Origin: an uncultured bacterium
Lineage (GTDB): Bacteria > Verrucomicrobiota > Lentisphaeria > Victivallales > UBA1829
DNA length: 64,000 nt
Assembly: GCA_902802585.1 (NCBI GenBank)
Contig: CADCMR010000016.1
Span: 1-64,000, forward strand
Direction: 5' to 3'
The notes beneath the pieces are model-generated. The model was not told where the DNA came from. It worked only from the letters and a program-made list of their open reading frames with translations, and did no database searches. This document shows, piece by piece, positions 38,302-47,319 of this stretch. Within the stretch, counting starts at the first letter, position 1. Each line of letters opens with the position of its first letter. A program made the translations under genes and the position numbers.

Positions 38302-39626
38302 TTCTCCGGGTCTCCGAAGGGAAGCCCGCGCCGCCGTCCGACCTCCAGCCCCTGCGAGAAATTGGAGAGAAAGAACAGCACGGCCTTGAAGAGCCCCCGG
38401 CAGTTCGCGCGCAGGTCCATGCCGCGCCGTAAAATTGAGGAAAGGGAATAGAATTTCTTGCGGTACATCTGGCAGTACGAGGCGAGCTCCTCCGGCGTGA
38501 AATGCGCCGGACGGAACACGACGTCGCCGAACGTGAAACGTTCCTCCTGCCACCAGTGTTCGTCCAGGAGCCGCCTCTCCTGTTTCAAGCGGTCGAAAAG
38601 CGAGGTGCCGGGGAACGGCACCAGGTGGTTAAACGCAGCGAAGAAGAACTTGTTTTCGATGGCGAACTTGAGCGTCTTTTCGAAGGTCTCCGGCGTATCG
38701 TCATCATAGCCGAAAACGAATGTGGCGTAGATGGAGATGCCGTATTCGCGCAAATTGCGGATGCTGCGGACCATGTCCGCCTCCTCGTTGACCGACTTGC
38801 CCATCTGCCGCAGCGTCGTCTTCTGCAGCGACTCGAATCCGATCAGCACGCCCACGCACCCGCTGTCGCGCATCAGGGCGAGCAGTTCGCGGTCCTGCGC
38901 CGTGTGGATGCTGAGCTGGGCGATCCAGCGTTTTTTCAGCGGCGTGATCGCCCGGCAGAGCGCCTTCAGGCGCGGCACGTCCATGGCGAGGTTGTCGTCC
39001 ACGAAGAAGAGGTTTTTCTTTTTCAGCCCGCGCATCTCCTCCACCACGTCCTCGATCGGGCGCGCACGGTACGTCTGCCGGAAAAACTTCGTGATGGAGC
39101 AGAATTCGCAGTGGAACCGGCAGCCGCGCGAGGTCTCGACGAGCGACAGGATCCCGTAGTCGCGGTTGCCGAAGATGGAGCGGTCCGGGAACCGTCCCGC
39201 CAGATCGACCGGCTGGTCGGAGAAATAGTGTTTTTTGAGCGTGCCTGCCTTCAGGTCGGACAGCACGTCGCCCCAGACATTTTCCGCCTGTCCGTCGATG
39301 ACCGCGTCCGCGTGGAGCGCGACCTCCTCCGGCGCGAGCGAAGCCTGGAATCCGCCCATGATGACGAGGCGTCCGCGCCTGTGGTATTCGGCGGCGATCT
39401 GGTAGGAGCGTTTCGCCGTGTAGCACTCCACGCTGATGCAGACCGCGTCCGTCTCCGCGTCGAAGTCGATCTCGCCCAGACGGTCGTCGAAGAAGGTGCG
39501 TCCCCACTCCGGCGGGGTCAGGCGGGAGAGCACCGCGATGGAGAGCGGCTCCATGATCCACGTCTTCGGATAGGTGGCGCCGCCGGGCTTGTGACCAACC
39601 GCGGGCAGAATGAAGGTCAGATGCAT
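38298..39626 (-). CDS. B12-binding-domain radical SAM enzyme
   Basis: The 442-residue protein has an N-terminal cobalamin-binding-like domain (IMGGFQASLAPEEVALHADAV) and a radical SAM core with CxxxCxxC in RGCRFHCEFCS (about residues 169-176), followed by FFVDDNLAMD and LIGFESLQK. It resembles the large B12-dependent group whose known members methylate or rearrange lipids and antibiotics; the substrate cannot be read from sequence. It overlaps the upstream radical SAM gene by ten bases and the downstream GNAT gene by four. An AAGGAAG site precedes the ATG. Confidence 0.85.
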   Translation of the reverse strand: MHLTFILPAVGHKPGGATYPKTWIMEPLSIAVLSRLTPPEWGRTFFDDRLGEIDFDAETDAVCISVECYTAKRSYQIAAEYHRRGRLVIMGGFQASLAPEEVALHADAVIDGQAENVWGDVLSDLKAGTLKKHYFSDQPVDLAGRFPDRSIFGNRDYGILSLVETSRGCRFHCEFCSITKFFRQTYRARPIEDVVEEMRGLKKKNLFFVDDNLAMDVPRLKALCRAITPLKKRWIAQLSIHTAQDRELLALMRDSGCVGVLIGFESLQKTTLRQMGKSVNEEADMVRSIRNLREYGISIYATFVFGYDDDTPETFEKTLKFAIENKFFFAAFNHLVPFPGTSLFDRLKQERRLLDEHWWQEERFTFGDVVFRPAHFTPEELASYCQMYRKKFYSLSSILRRGMDLRANCRGLFKAVLFFLSNFSQGLEVGRRRGLPFGDPEK

Positions 39627-41029
39627 AGCGCTTCCTTTTCCGCCGCCACGTCCGGAGTAATGTTCGCGCCGACTGGTTCGGCGGCGATCCTCCGGGTAAC
39701 GTCCAGCCCCTCGGGGAACCGCGCCTTGTCGCGCATGAGTTTGGGGAGATAGACCCTGTAGGCGAGGTTTCCGGCGAGCGCCACGGCGTACACCGAGCGT
39801 TTCGTGCTGAGGCGGTGCCGGATGGATTTCAGAGAGAACGTCTCCCGCCAGGCGTACTTGAGCCCGTCATCCAGCTCCAGCGGCGACATGTCGCGCGGCC
39901 AGATCACGACGTGCTGGGTGTCGTAGTACGACCAGTCGCGGTGCAGGATCCGGTTTTCGGCGTTCAGGCGGCGGTAGCACTCCGTGCCGGGGAACGGCGT
40001 GTAGGCGGCGTACCGGGGGATGTCGATGTGCAGTTCGTTCACGGCGTCCACTGTGTCCCGGAAGATCGACATGGTCTCGCCCTCCAGCCCGAAGATAAAG
40101 CACCCCTGGATGATGATGCCGCGTTCGTGGAGGCGGCGGCACACCTCGAAATAGTTGTCCGGCGAGTTGAAGCCTTTCCGCATGGTGTACAGCCCCTTCC
40201 GCATGACGGACTCAAATCCGAGGAGCATGTACGAACAGCCGGACTCCGCGAGCGCGTTCATCAGCTCCTCGTCCGCCGTCGCCTTCGTGGTCATAAGACC
40301 GCCCCATTTCTTCTTCAGCGGCTTCAGCGCGTGGCAGAGCTCCAGCGCGTATTCGCGGTCCTCGCAGAGACTCACGTCGTTGAACGCGAAGTGTTTCCCC
40401 GGCAGGGTGCGCACCTCGTCGATCACCTCCTGCACCGGGCGCGTGCTCCAGCCGAAATTCGCCCCGACGACCGCGCAGAAGTCGCAGTGGTTCTTGCAGC
40501 CGCGCGTCGCGAAGATCGAGTTCGGCATCATGTAGCCGAATTTCTTCAGCAGGTCGCGCCGGGGGAACGGAATTCCGCTCAGGTCCTGCGGTCCCGGCGG
40601 CTGCGCGTAGCGCGGTTTCAGCCGCCCTGCGACGAAATCCCGGCACAGCTCCGGAAACGTCTTTTCCCCGAAGCCGGTCGAAATGGTGTCCGCGTGGGCG
40701 GCGGCCTCCTCCGGCAGGAGCGTCGCGTGGACGCCGCCGATTGAGACTTTCGCTCCCTTCGAGCGGAAATGCTCCGCCCAGTAATATCCCCGGGGCGCCG
40801 TGCCGGTGATGATGCTGATGCAGACGATGTCGAACGTCTCCGAGGCGGGCACGCGCGACACGCTTTCGTCGCAGATCCGCACGTCGATCGGCAAGTCGGC
40901 GGGAACCAGCGCGGCAAGATACGCCGCGGTCAGGGGCGCTTCGCGGAACGACGTCTTGATAAAGGGCGGTATCTCCAGTTTGTGAATCTTGCCGTCGGGC
41001 AGCAGGATCAGCATTTTATAACGTTTCAT
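39617..41029 (-). CDS. B12-binding-domain radical SAM enzyme, first gene of operon
   Basis: The ATG at 41029 (AAGGA eight bases upstream) gives 470 residues; the frame is open further upstream but lacks signals. The cobalamin-binding-like domain has SIGGVHATLLPEEAAAHADTI. The radical SAM CxxxCxxC lies in RGCKNHCDFCA (about residues 167-174), then NDVSLCEDREYA and LLGFESVMRK. It is a paralogue of the next gene, which implies two successive radical reactions or a heterodimer. A promoter TTGACT-17-TATTTT lies at 41139-41167 on this strand. Five genes are packed without gaps from here to 34960. Confidence 0.85.
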   Translation of the reverse strand: MKRYKMLILLPDGKIHKLEIPPFIKTSFREAPLTAAYLAALVPADLPIDVRICDESVSRVPASETFDIVCISIITGTAPRGYYWAEHFRSKGAKVSIGGVHATLLPEEAAAHADTISTGFGEKTFPELCRDFVAGRLKPRYAQPPGPQDLSGIPFPRRDLLKKFGYMMPNSIFATRGCKNHCDFCAVVGANFGWSTRPVQEVIDEVRTLPGKHFAFNDVSLCEDREYALELCHALKPLKKKWGGLMTTKATADEELMNALAESGCSYMLLGFESVMRKGLYTMRKGFNSPDNYFEVCRRLHERGIIIQGCFIFGLEGETMSIFRDTVDAVNELHIDIPRYAAYTPFPGTECYRRLNAENRILHRDWSYYDTQHVVIWPRDMSPLELDDGLKYAWRETFSLKSIRHRLSTKRSVYAVALAGNLAYRVYLPKLMRDKARFPEGLDVTRRIAAEPVGANITPDVAAEKEALCI

Positions 41030-41138
41030 GTGGGGGTCCTTCACTTCGGGTGTTGCATTCACCGGGCGGCAACTCCGATGCGCGGGCTTTTTTCCGGTTG
41101 CGGCGCGCACCGGCAGCTGATTCCATGTTTTCTCACAT

Positions 41139-41167
41139 AAAATAGCATACTTTTGAGGAAAAGTCAA
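41139..41167 (-). promoter_or_regulatory. Promoter of the radical SAM / GNAT / GH3-type operon
   Basis: On the minus strand TTGACT (41162-41167), 17 bp, TATTTT (41139-41144). The 400-bp gap 41030-41429 holds this promoter, the divergent polymerase promoter and an AAGCCGG/CCGGCTT inverted repeat near 41265-41290, and no gene. Confidence 0.65.
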
Positions 41168-41288
41168 ACCGGCGCGCATTAAAGTTTAGTTTTTTTTGCA
41201 GACAACTTTTTTCATTCGTTTTTTTCCGGACTTGAAAATCATACTTCGCTAGCACGAAAAAGCCGGGCGGAAAAAAACTTTTTCCGGC

Positions 41289-41316
41289 TTGACTTCCGGG
41301 CAAGGTCTGCTATAGT
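41289..41316 (+). promoter_or_regulatory. Promoter of the Y-family polymerase operon
   Basis: TTGACT (41289-41294), 16 bp, TATAGT (41311-41316). The 5' leader before 41430 is about 105 bases. No clear LexA box is seen. Confidence 0.65.
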
Positions 41317-41429
41317 ATCGTCCGGGATTTTCTCCCGCGCCATGCCTTGGAACGATTCGCCTTTTTGGACCGCCGTCGGCATACGGAATCCGGAGCGAAC
41401 GACTTCGCCTTTTTTCAACTTAGCTTCCC

Positions 41430-42938
41430 ATGGACACCCGTACCTACATCGCAATCGACCTGAAATCATTCTACGCCTCGGTGGAGTGCGTCGACCGTAA
41501 TCGCAATCCGCTCACGACGAACCTCGTGGTGGCGGACGAGAGCCGCACGGAAAAGACGATCTGCCTCGCCGTCTCACCGTCGCTGAAGGCATACGGGATC
41601 CCCGGCCGCGCACGCCTGTTCGAGGTCGTCCAGCGCGTCCGCGAGGTCAACGGGGAACGTCTGGACCGTGCGCCGGGGCATCGGTTCCGGGGAAAGTCCG
41701 ACCATGCGCCAGAGCTCGCGAAAGACCCGTCGCTGGAGCTCGGCTACATCGTCGCCGTCCCGCGCATGGGGCGCTACATGGAGGTCAGTTCGCACATTTA
41801 CAGCATCTACCTGCGGCACGTCGCGCCGGAGGACATCCACGTGTACTCCATCGACGAGGTGTTCATCGACGCGACTGCGTATTTGAAGATGTACAAGCTC
41901 ACGGCGCGCGGGTTCGCCATGAAGCTCGTCCGCGAGGTGCTGAAGGAGACCGGCATCACCGCCACCGCCGGGATCGGGACCAACCTCTACCTCAGCAAGA
42001 TCGCCATGGACATCGTCGCCAAGCACATCCCGGCGGACAGGGACGGCGTACGCATCGCCGAGCTGGACGAGCAGACCTACCGCGAAACGCTCTGGACGCA
42101 CCGTCCGCTCACCGATTTCTGGCGCATCGGGCACGGCTACGCCCGGCGGCTGGAATCGCGCGGGATGCGCACGATGGGCGACGTGGCGCGGATGTCGGTG
42201 CGGAACGAGGACGTGCTCTACAAGCTTTTCGGGATCAACGCCGAGCTGCTGATCGACCACGCGTGGGGCTGGGAGCCGGTCACCATCGCGGAAATCAGGG
42301 CGTACCGCCCGGAGAACAACAGCCTGAGCTCCGGGCAGGTACTGAAGGAGCCGTACGACTTCGAAAAGGCGAAGCTCGTGACGAAGGAGATGACCGACAT
42401 GCTCGCGCTCAGCCTCGTCGAAAAGCACCTCGTAACCGACCAGCTGATTCTGACCGTGGGATACGACGTCGCGAACCTGGCGACGCCGGAACTCAGAAAC
42501 AGATACAGGGGCGAAATTCATATCAACCATTACGGACGCGAGGTGCCGAAGGGCGCGCACGGATCCGAAAACCTCGGCGGGCACACGTCCTCGTCGCTGC
42601 GCATGGTCGAGGCGGCGGCGGCAATCTTCGACCGCGTGGTCGACCGGAATCTGCTGGTGCGCCGCATCACGGTCGCCGCGAACCATATCCTGACCGAAAA
42701 CGAGGCGAGGCGGCAGCCGTCCGAGCCGGAACAGCCCGACCTCTTCACGGACGCCGCCGCGCTCGCGGAACAGCAGGCCGCGGAGGAGGCCGAACGCGAC
42801 CGCGAGAAACGCCTCCAGACCGCCATCCTGGACATCAAGCACAAGCTCGGAAAGAACGCCATCCTGAAGGGGATGAACCTGCTGGACGGCGCGACCGCGA
42901 AGGAACGCAACGAGCAGGTCGGCGGGCACAAAGAGTGA
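41430..42938 (+). CDS. Y-family DNA polymerase (UmuC/DinB-like)
   Basis: The 502-residue protein starts AIDLKSFYASVECVDR, the catalytic aspartate and steric-gate region of Y-family polymerases. The second acidic pair is in YSIDEVFIDAT, a finger/HhH region follows (DFWRIGHGYARRLE), and a little-finger domain ends before a helical tail. The motif QPDLF near residue 432 is a likely sliding-clamp site. Such enzymes copy past damaged bases. It is followed after eight bases by a YolD-like gene, the arrangement common in Firmicutes for UvrX/UmuC-like polymerases. Confidence 0.92.
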   Translation: MDTRTYIAIDLKSFYASVECVDRNRNPLTTNLVVADESRTEKTICLAVSPSLKAYGIPGRARLFEVVQRVREVNGERLDRAPGHRFRGKSDHAPELAKDPSLELGYIVAVPRMGRYMEVSSHIYSIYLRHVAPEDIHVYSIDEVFIDATAYLKMYKLTARGFAMKLVREVLKETGITATAGIGTNLYLSKIAMDIVAKHIPADRDGVRIAELDEQTYRETLWTHRPLTDFWRIGHGYARRLESRGMRTMGDVARMSVRNEDVLYKLFGINAELLIDHAWGWEPVTIAEIRAYRPENNSLSSGQVLKEPYDFEKAKLVTKEMTDMLALSLVEKHLVTDQLILTVGYDVANLATPELRNRYRGEIHINHYGREVPKGAHGSENLGGHTSSSLRMVEAAAAIFDRVVDRNLLVRRITVAANHILTENEARRQPSEPEQPDLFTDAAALAEQQAAEEAERDREKRLQTAILDIKHKLGKNAILKGMNLLDGATAKERNEQVGGHKE

Positions 42939-42946
42939 GGTGAACC

Positions 42947-43378
42947 ATGGAAAAACAGCCCCATCCGTACGAAGACATCCTCCATCTGCCGCACCATGTT
43001 TCGAAGGACCGTCCGCGCATGTCCATGCTCGACCGCGCCGCGCAGTTCTCGCCGTTCGCCGCGCTCGTCGGATACGAGGACATCATCGACGAGACGGCGC
43101 GCCTCACGACGCCGGAACGCGAGCTGGACGAGGCGGGAAAGGCGGAACTTGACCGACGCGTCGGCATCCTCGCCGCGCACCTCGGGGAGAAGCCGGTCGT
43201 CACGGTCGAATATTTCGTCCCGGACAAGCTCAAATCCGGCGGGGCGTACCACACGCGCACCGGGGCGCTCGTCAGAATCTCGCCGGTGAGAAGAATCCTG
43301 ACCCTCGCAGACGGCACGTCGATCCGCTTCAGGGACGTCGTCGGGATCGAATCCGAACTCTTCCGCGAAGAATTCTAG
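42947..43378 (+). CDS. YolD-like protein, partner of the Y-family polymerase
   Basis: The 143 residues include PHHVSKDRPRMSMLDRAAQF and SPFAALVGYEDIIDETARLT, the pattern seen in proteins encoded beside Y-family polymerases and usually annotated YolD-like. The C-terminal half (VEYFVPDKLKSGGAYHTRTG) is a small beta domain. The role is thought to be control or support of the polymerase. It is eight bases after the polymerase stop, with a GAGGTGA ribosome site. Confidence 0.65.
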   Translation: MEKQPHPYEDILHLPHHVSKDRPRMSMLDRAAQFSPFAALVGYEDIIDETARLTTPERELDEAGKAELDRRVGILAAHLGEKPVVTVEYFVPDKLKSGGAYHTRTGALVRISPVRRILTLADGTSIRFRDVVGIESELFREEF

Positions 43379-43392
43379 CCCCCTGCCCCTCT

Positions 43393-43920
43393 ATGGATAC
43401 ACAAGTGGATTACGTTCATCACTACGAATCGCCGATCGGCGGGATCACGCTCGCCTCGGACGGAACCGCGCTCGTCGGGCTGTGGTTCGACGAACAGCGT
43501 TTTTTCGCAGCCTCGCTTTCCCCTGACCGCGAAGAGAAACCGCTCCCCGTTTTTGAACAGGCGGTCCGCTGGCTGGACATTTATTTCAGCGGCAGGGATC
43601 CCGGATTCACGCCGCCGGTCATACTCCGCACCACGGAATTCCGCCGGGCGGTCTGCCGGATCATGCTCGACATCCCGTACGGACATACCATGACCTACGG
43701 GAAAATCGCGGAGCTCGTCGCGCACCGGAAAGGCGTCCCGCGCATGTCGGCGCAGGCGGTCGGCGGCGCGGTCGGACACAACCCCGTTTCCCTGATTGTC
43801 CCGTGCCACCGGGTCATCGGCGCGGGCGGCGCGCTGGTCGGATACGGCGGCGGCCTCGGACGGAAGATCGCCCTTCTTTCGCTCGAACACGCCGATCGTT
43901 CTGGCGATTTCAGTCCATGA
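43393..43920 (+). CDS. ogt: Methylated-DNA--protein-cysteine methyltransferase
   Basis: The 175-residue protein has the active-site motif IVPCHRVIG near residues 135-143 and the DNA-reading helix (YGKIAELVAHRKGVPRMSAQAVGG). It removes alkyl groups from O6-alkylguanine by transfer to its cysteine. It follows the YolD-like gene by 14 bases, so the operon links translesion synthesis and alkylation reversal. Confidence 0.92.
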   Translation: MDTQVDYVHHYESPIGGITLASDGTALVGLWFDEQRFFAASLSPDREEKPLPVFEQAVRWLDIYFSGRDPGFTPPVILRTTEFRRAVCRIMLDIPYGHTMTYGKIAELVAHRKGVPRMSAQAVGGAVGHNPVSLIVPCHRVIGAGGALVGYGGGLGRKIALLSLEHADRSGDFSP

Positions 43921-44009
43921 TCTGTATCGGAATGTAATAGTGCAGACTTGAAAAAAAGGGAAAATGAAGTACATTATATAAAAAACAAGTCAAAAAGAAT
44001 CCTCACAAC

Positions 44010-44759
44010 ATGTCCATGCAGGGAAAACAGAATCAGCCGGCCGAATCGCCGGAAAAACCGGATTGCGCCGCGCAGGAGAACTGTGCATCCGCGCCGGGCA
44101 CTTCCGGGCAGGACGGCAATTCCGCGCCTTCAGGCACGGATTCCGCTCCCTCCGCGCCTCAGTCGAAGTTCAAAAGGATGCTGGCGGCGATCAACGCGTT
44201 TCTGGATTCCCTGGACGAGGAGGAACCGGAGCCGCCTCCCCCGCCCGAAAAGCCGCTGAAGGAATCCATTCAGGAGTTCATCGGGCGCTGTCGCGACCGC
44301 GAAAAACGCATCGCGATGATGAAGGAATTTGGCGAGTGGTGCTGGATGATGTTCTTCCGCGGCACCGTGTTTTTCTTTCTGTTCGTGCTGACGATCTGGG
44401 CGACGATCTGGGCGCTGGACTTCAGCGAAACCCACCGTATCAAGTTTTTCCCGCCCGATGAAGTCGTGGATTATCTCACCGCCGAACACGAATCCATCGA
44501 GACGGCGGCATACCGGATGACGCCGCTGGTCGGAAAAAACGACAATATCCCGTTCTACCGTTTCGATGCGAAGCTCATTGAGACCGTCAAGCCGATCCGG
44601 ATCTACAGCAACGAATACGGCATCTATCTGATGACAAGCAAAGGCTGGTACAACGGCGAACACGGGATCTTCATCGCGAAGGACGAGGAAAACATGCCGC
44701 CGGACCTGAACTGGGGTCTGATCGAGGGTCGAATCTACACCTACGCGATCTACGACTGA
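44010..44759 (+). CDS. Uncharacterised single-pass membrane protein
   Basis: I do not recognise this 249-residue protein. The first ~85 residues are disordered and rich in S, P, A, E (with a run of prolines near 74-80), followed by a basic helix, one membrane helix (about 113-136, [20 protein letters not shown]), and a C-terminal beta-rich soluble domain ending [14 protein letters not shown]. No good ribosome site is visible, and an ATG six bases later is an alternative. It precedes the UDP-sugar dehydrogenase by 38 bases and could be in its operon. Confidence 0.6.
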   Translation: MSMQGKQNQPAESPEKPDCAAQENCASAPGTSGQDGNSAPSGTDSAPSAPQSKFKRMLAAINAFLDSLDEEEPEPPPPPEKPLKESIQEFIGRCRDREKRIAMMKEFGEWCWMMFFRGTVFFFLFVLTIWATIWALDFSETHRIKFFPPDEVVDYLTAEHESIETAAYRMTPLVGKNDNIPFYRFDAKLIETVKPIRIYSNEYGIYLMTSKGWYNGEHGIFIAKDEENMPPDLNWGLIEGRIYTYAIYD

Positions 44760-44797
44760 CCCGGACGGAAAATGAACGGAATGGAGCCGAAGAGACT

Positions 44798-46114
44798 ATG
44801 ACGAATGATCTTTACAAGCAGCTGGTGAACCGCAAGACGAAACTGTCCCTGACCGGTCTAGGCTACGTCGGCATGCCGATCGCGGTCGCGTTCGCGGAAA
44901 AAGTCGACGTCATCGGATTCGACCTCAACGCGGAAAAGATCGCGCTCTACAGGCGGGGCATCGACCCGACGCACGAGGAAGGCGACGACGCCATCCGCCG
45001 GACGTCCGTGGATTTTACATCCGACCCGGCGCGGCTCCGCGAGGCGAAATTCCACATCGTCGCTGTCCCGACGCCCGTCAACCCGGATCACACGCCCGAC
45101 CTGGGACCATTGAAAAGCGCGTCGCGCCTGCTCGGACGCAACCTCACGCCGGGCTCGGTCGTGGTCTTTGAATCCACGGTGTATCCCGGCGTGACGGAAG
45201 ATATCTGTACGCCCATCCTCGAACAGGAATCCGGGCTGGTCTGCGGCCGTGATTTCAAGGTCGGCTACAGCCCGGAACGCATCAATCCGGGCGACAGGGA
45301 GCACCGTCTGGCGAAAATAAAGAAGGTCGTGTCCGGCATGGACGCGGAAACGCTCGACTGCGTGGCGCGCGTCTACGGGCTGGTCGTGGACGCGGGCGTC
45401 TACCGCGCGGAAAGCATCCGCGTCGCTGAGGCGGCGAAGGTCATCGAGAACTGCCAGCGCGACATCAACATCGCGTTCATGAACGAGCTTTCGATCATTT
45501 TCAACCGCATGGGGATCGACACGAAGTCGGTCCTGGAGGCGGCCGGGACCAAATGGAATTTCCTCAAGTTCCAGCCCGGTCTTGTGGGCGGCCACTGCAT
45601 CGGCGTCGACCCGTACTACCTGACGTACAAGGCGGAGATGCTGGGCTACCACAGCCAGATCATCCTCGCCGGTCGCCGCATCAACGACGACATGGGGAAA
45701 TATGTGGCGGAAAACTGCGTGAAGAACCTCATCGCCGCTGGCAGAAACATGCAGGATGCGCGCGTCGCGATCCTCGGGTTCACGTTTAAGGAGAACTGCC
45801 CGGACACGCGGAATACCCGGGTCATCGACATTGTGAATGAGCTTCGGAATTACTTCATCAATCCTGTCGTCGCAGATCCCGTCGCGGATGCCGCCGAGGC
45901 GAAACGCCTGTACGGAATCGAATTTATCGATCTGGATGATATCCGGAATATGGACGCCGTCATCCTCGCCGTCGCGCACGATGCCTTCAAATCCCTCGCG
46001 CCCGCCGACATGAACAGATTCTTCGCTCCGGGCAGAAAAGTCCTCCTCGACATCAAGGGTATTTTCAGCCGCAGCGACTTCGAAGACGCGGAATACCTCT
46101 ACTGGCGGCTTTGA
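44798..46114 (+). CDS. UDP-N-acetylhexosamine 6-dehydrogenase (TviB/WbpO-like)
   Basis: The 438-residue protein has an N-terminal NAD-binding fold ([17 protein letters not shown]), the [12 protein letters not shown] and [10 protein letters not shown] motifs, and a catalytic C267 in [12 protein letters not shown]. These place it among nucleotide-sugar 6-dehydrogenases making UDP-hexosaminuronic acid for capsule or O-antigen. It pairs with the epimerase that starts 32 bases later, as tviB-tviC and wbpO-wbpP do. GDP-mannose or UDP-glucose dehydrogenase is less likely given the [11 protein letters not shown] spacing. Confidence 0.88.
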   Translation: MTNDLYKQLVNRKTKLSLTGLGYVGMPIAVAFAEKVDVIGFDLNAEKIALYRRGIDPTHEEGDDAIRRTSVDFTSDPARLREAKFHIVAVPTPVNPDHTPDLGPLKSASRLLGRNLTPGSVVVFESTVYPGVTEDICTPILEQESGLVCGRDFKVGYSPERINPGDREHRLAKIKKVVSGMDAETLDCVARVYGLVVDAGVYRAESIRVAEAAKVIENCQRDINIAFMNELSIIFNRMGIDTKSVLEAAGTKWNFLKFQPGLVGGHCIGVDPYYLTYKAEMLGYHSQIILAGRRINDDMGKYVAENCVKNLIAAGRNMQDARVAILGFTFKENCPDTRNTRVIDIVNELRNYFINPVVADPVADAAEAKRLYGIEFIDLDDIRNMDAVILAVAHDAFKSLAPADMNRFFAPGRKVLLDIKGIFSRSDFEDAEYLYWRL

Positions 46115-46146
46115 ACATCGGAACAGGCGGAACCGGAGGACACGCA

Positions 46147-47319
46147 ATGGGCTATCAGAATGTTTCGTTTCCCGCGGACACGATGTTCCTGGTCACGGGC
46201 GGAGCGGGCTTCATCGGGTCGAACCTCTGCGAGGCGATCCTGAAACTCGGCTGCCGCGTGCGCTGCCTCGACGATCTCTCCACCGGGAAACAGGCAAACG
46301 CCGACATCTTCGCGGGCAATCCCGCATACAAGTTCATCCGGGGCGACATCAAGGACTTCGACGTCTGCATGGCCGCCTGCGACGGCGCGGACTATGTGCT
46401 TCATCAGGCGGCTTGGGGATCCGTCCCGCGAAGCCTCGAAATGCCGCTCTTCTACTGCGCGAACAACGTCTCCGGCACGCTGAACATGCTGGAGGCCGCC
46501 CGCCGGTGCAACGTGAAAAAGTTCGTCTATGCGTCCAGCTCGTCCGTCTACGGCGATACCAGCGTCCTTCCGCAGAAGGAGGGCAACGAGGGGAAACCGT
46601 TGAGTCCGTACGCCGTTTCCAAGCGCGAAAACGAGGACTGGGCGCGCCAGTACGCCATGCACTACGGACTGGAAACGGTCGGTCTGAGATATTTCAACGT
46701 CTTCGGGCAACGGCAGGATCCCGACGGTCCATACGCCGCCGTCATCCCGAAATTCATCCGGCAGCTCCTGCACGGAGAACGCCCGACCATCAACGGCGAC
46801 GGGCTCCAGAGCCGCGATTTCACCTATATCGGGAACGTGGTCGAAGCCAACCTGAAAGCATGCCTCGCCGGGAAAAACGCCTCGGGGCAGGTCTGCAACG
46901 TCGCATACGGCGGACGCGTGACGCTCCTCGAAGTCTACCGCGCCATCACGGACGCGCTCGGAGTGAACGTGGAACCGGTTTTCGGACCGCCGCGCCCCGG
47001 CGACATCCGCCACAGCAACGCCGACATCGGCAGGGCAAGGGAACTGCTCGGGTACGATCCCGAATGGAGTTTTGAACGCGGAATCCGCGCCGCGATCGCC
47101 TGGTACAGGTCCACGTGGTTTGTGCCGGGAGGTCAGAGCCCTCCACGTGGGCAGTGCGCGGCTAACGCTCGCACACACGGCAAACCGTGCTGTGGCATTG
47201 CCGTGCTAACACTCGGAGCTATAAGACCTATTAGTCCTATAAGTCCTATTTTCCCGGTTTACCCGACCGTGGCAATGTTTGTCCAGGTGGTGAGCTGCTT
47301 GTCGTTGATCTGCCAGTAG
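46147..47319 (+). CDS. UDP-N-acetylglucosamine 4-epimerase-like (TviC/WbpP-like) with an aberrant C-terminus
   Basis: The ATG at 46147 (GGAGG upstream) gives 390 residues. The NAD-binding VTGGAGFIGSNL, the YASSSSVYGD motif and the catalytic SPYAVSKREN are all intact, so it is a functional-looking SDR epimerase that would interconvert UDP-GlcNAc and UDP-GalNAc types. After the normal end near IRAAIAWYR (about residue 322) the frame runs on for ~68 residues through a hairpin repeat and a short 10-bp repeat (IRPISPISPIFP), then into the 3' end of the convergent repeat-protein gene. The original C-terminus therefore appears rearranged. A second copy of this 3' end lies at 51.2 kb. Confidence 0.85.
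   Translation: MGYQNVSFPADTMFLVTGGAGFIGSNLCEAILKLGCRVRCLDDLSTGKQANADIFAGNPAYKFIRGDIKDFDVCMAACDGADYVLHQAAWGSVPRSLEMPLFYCANNVSGTLNMLEAARRCNVKKFVYASSSSVYGDTSVLPQKEGNEGKPLSPYAVSKRENEDWARQYAMHYGLETVGLRYFNVFGQRQDPDGPYAAVIPKFIRQLLHGERPTINGDGLQSRDFTYIGNVVEANLKACLAGKNASGQVCNVAYGGRVTLLEVYRAITDALGVNVEPVFGPPRPGDIRHSNADIGRARELLGYDPEWSFERGIRAAIAWYRSTWFVPGGQSPPRGQCAANARTHGKPCCGIAVLTLGAIRPISPISPIFPVYPTVAMFVQVVSCLSLICQ
47128..47174 (+). repeat. Two-hairpin repeat, copy A
   Basis: GGAGG/CCTCC, a nine-base spacer with GTGGG, then GTGCG/CGCAC. It lies within the extended tail of the epimerase frame. A third, 8-bp stem (CACGGCAA/TTGCCGTG) follows at about 47177-47206. Confidence 0.6.

Noticed and set aside
37153..38553. 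Longer GNAT protein starting at 38553
   Set aside because: The extra 84 residues lie inside the radical SAM gene; the ATG at 38301 has GGAG and an ATGA overlap.
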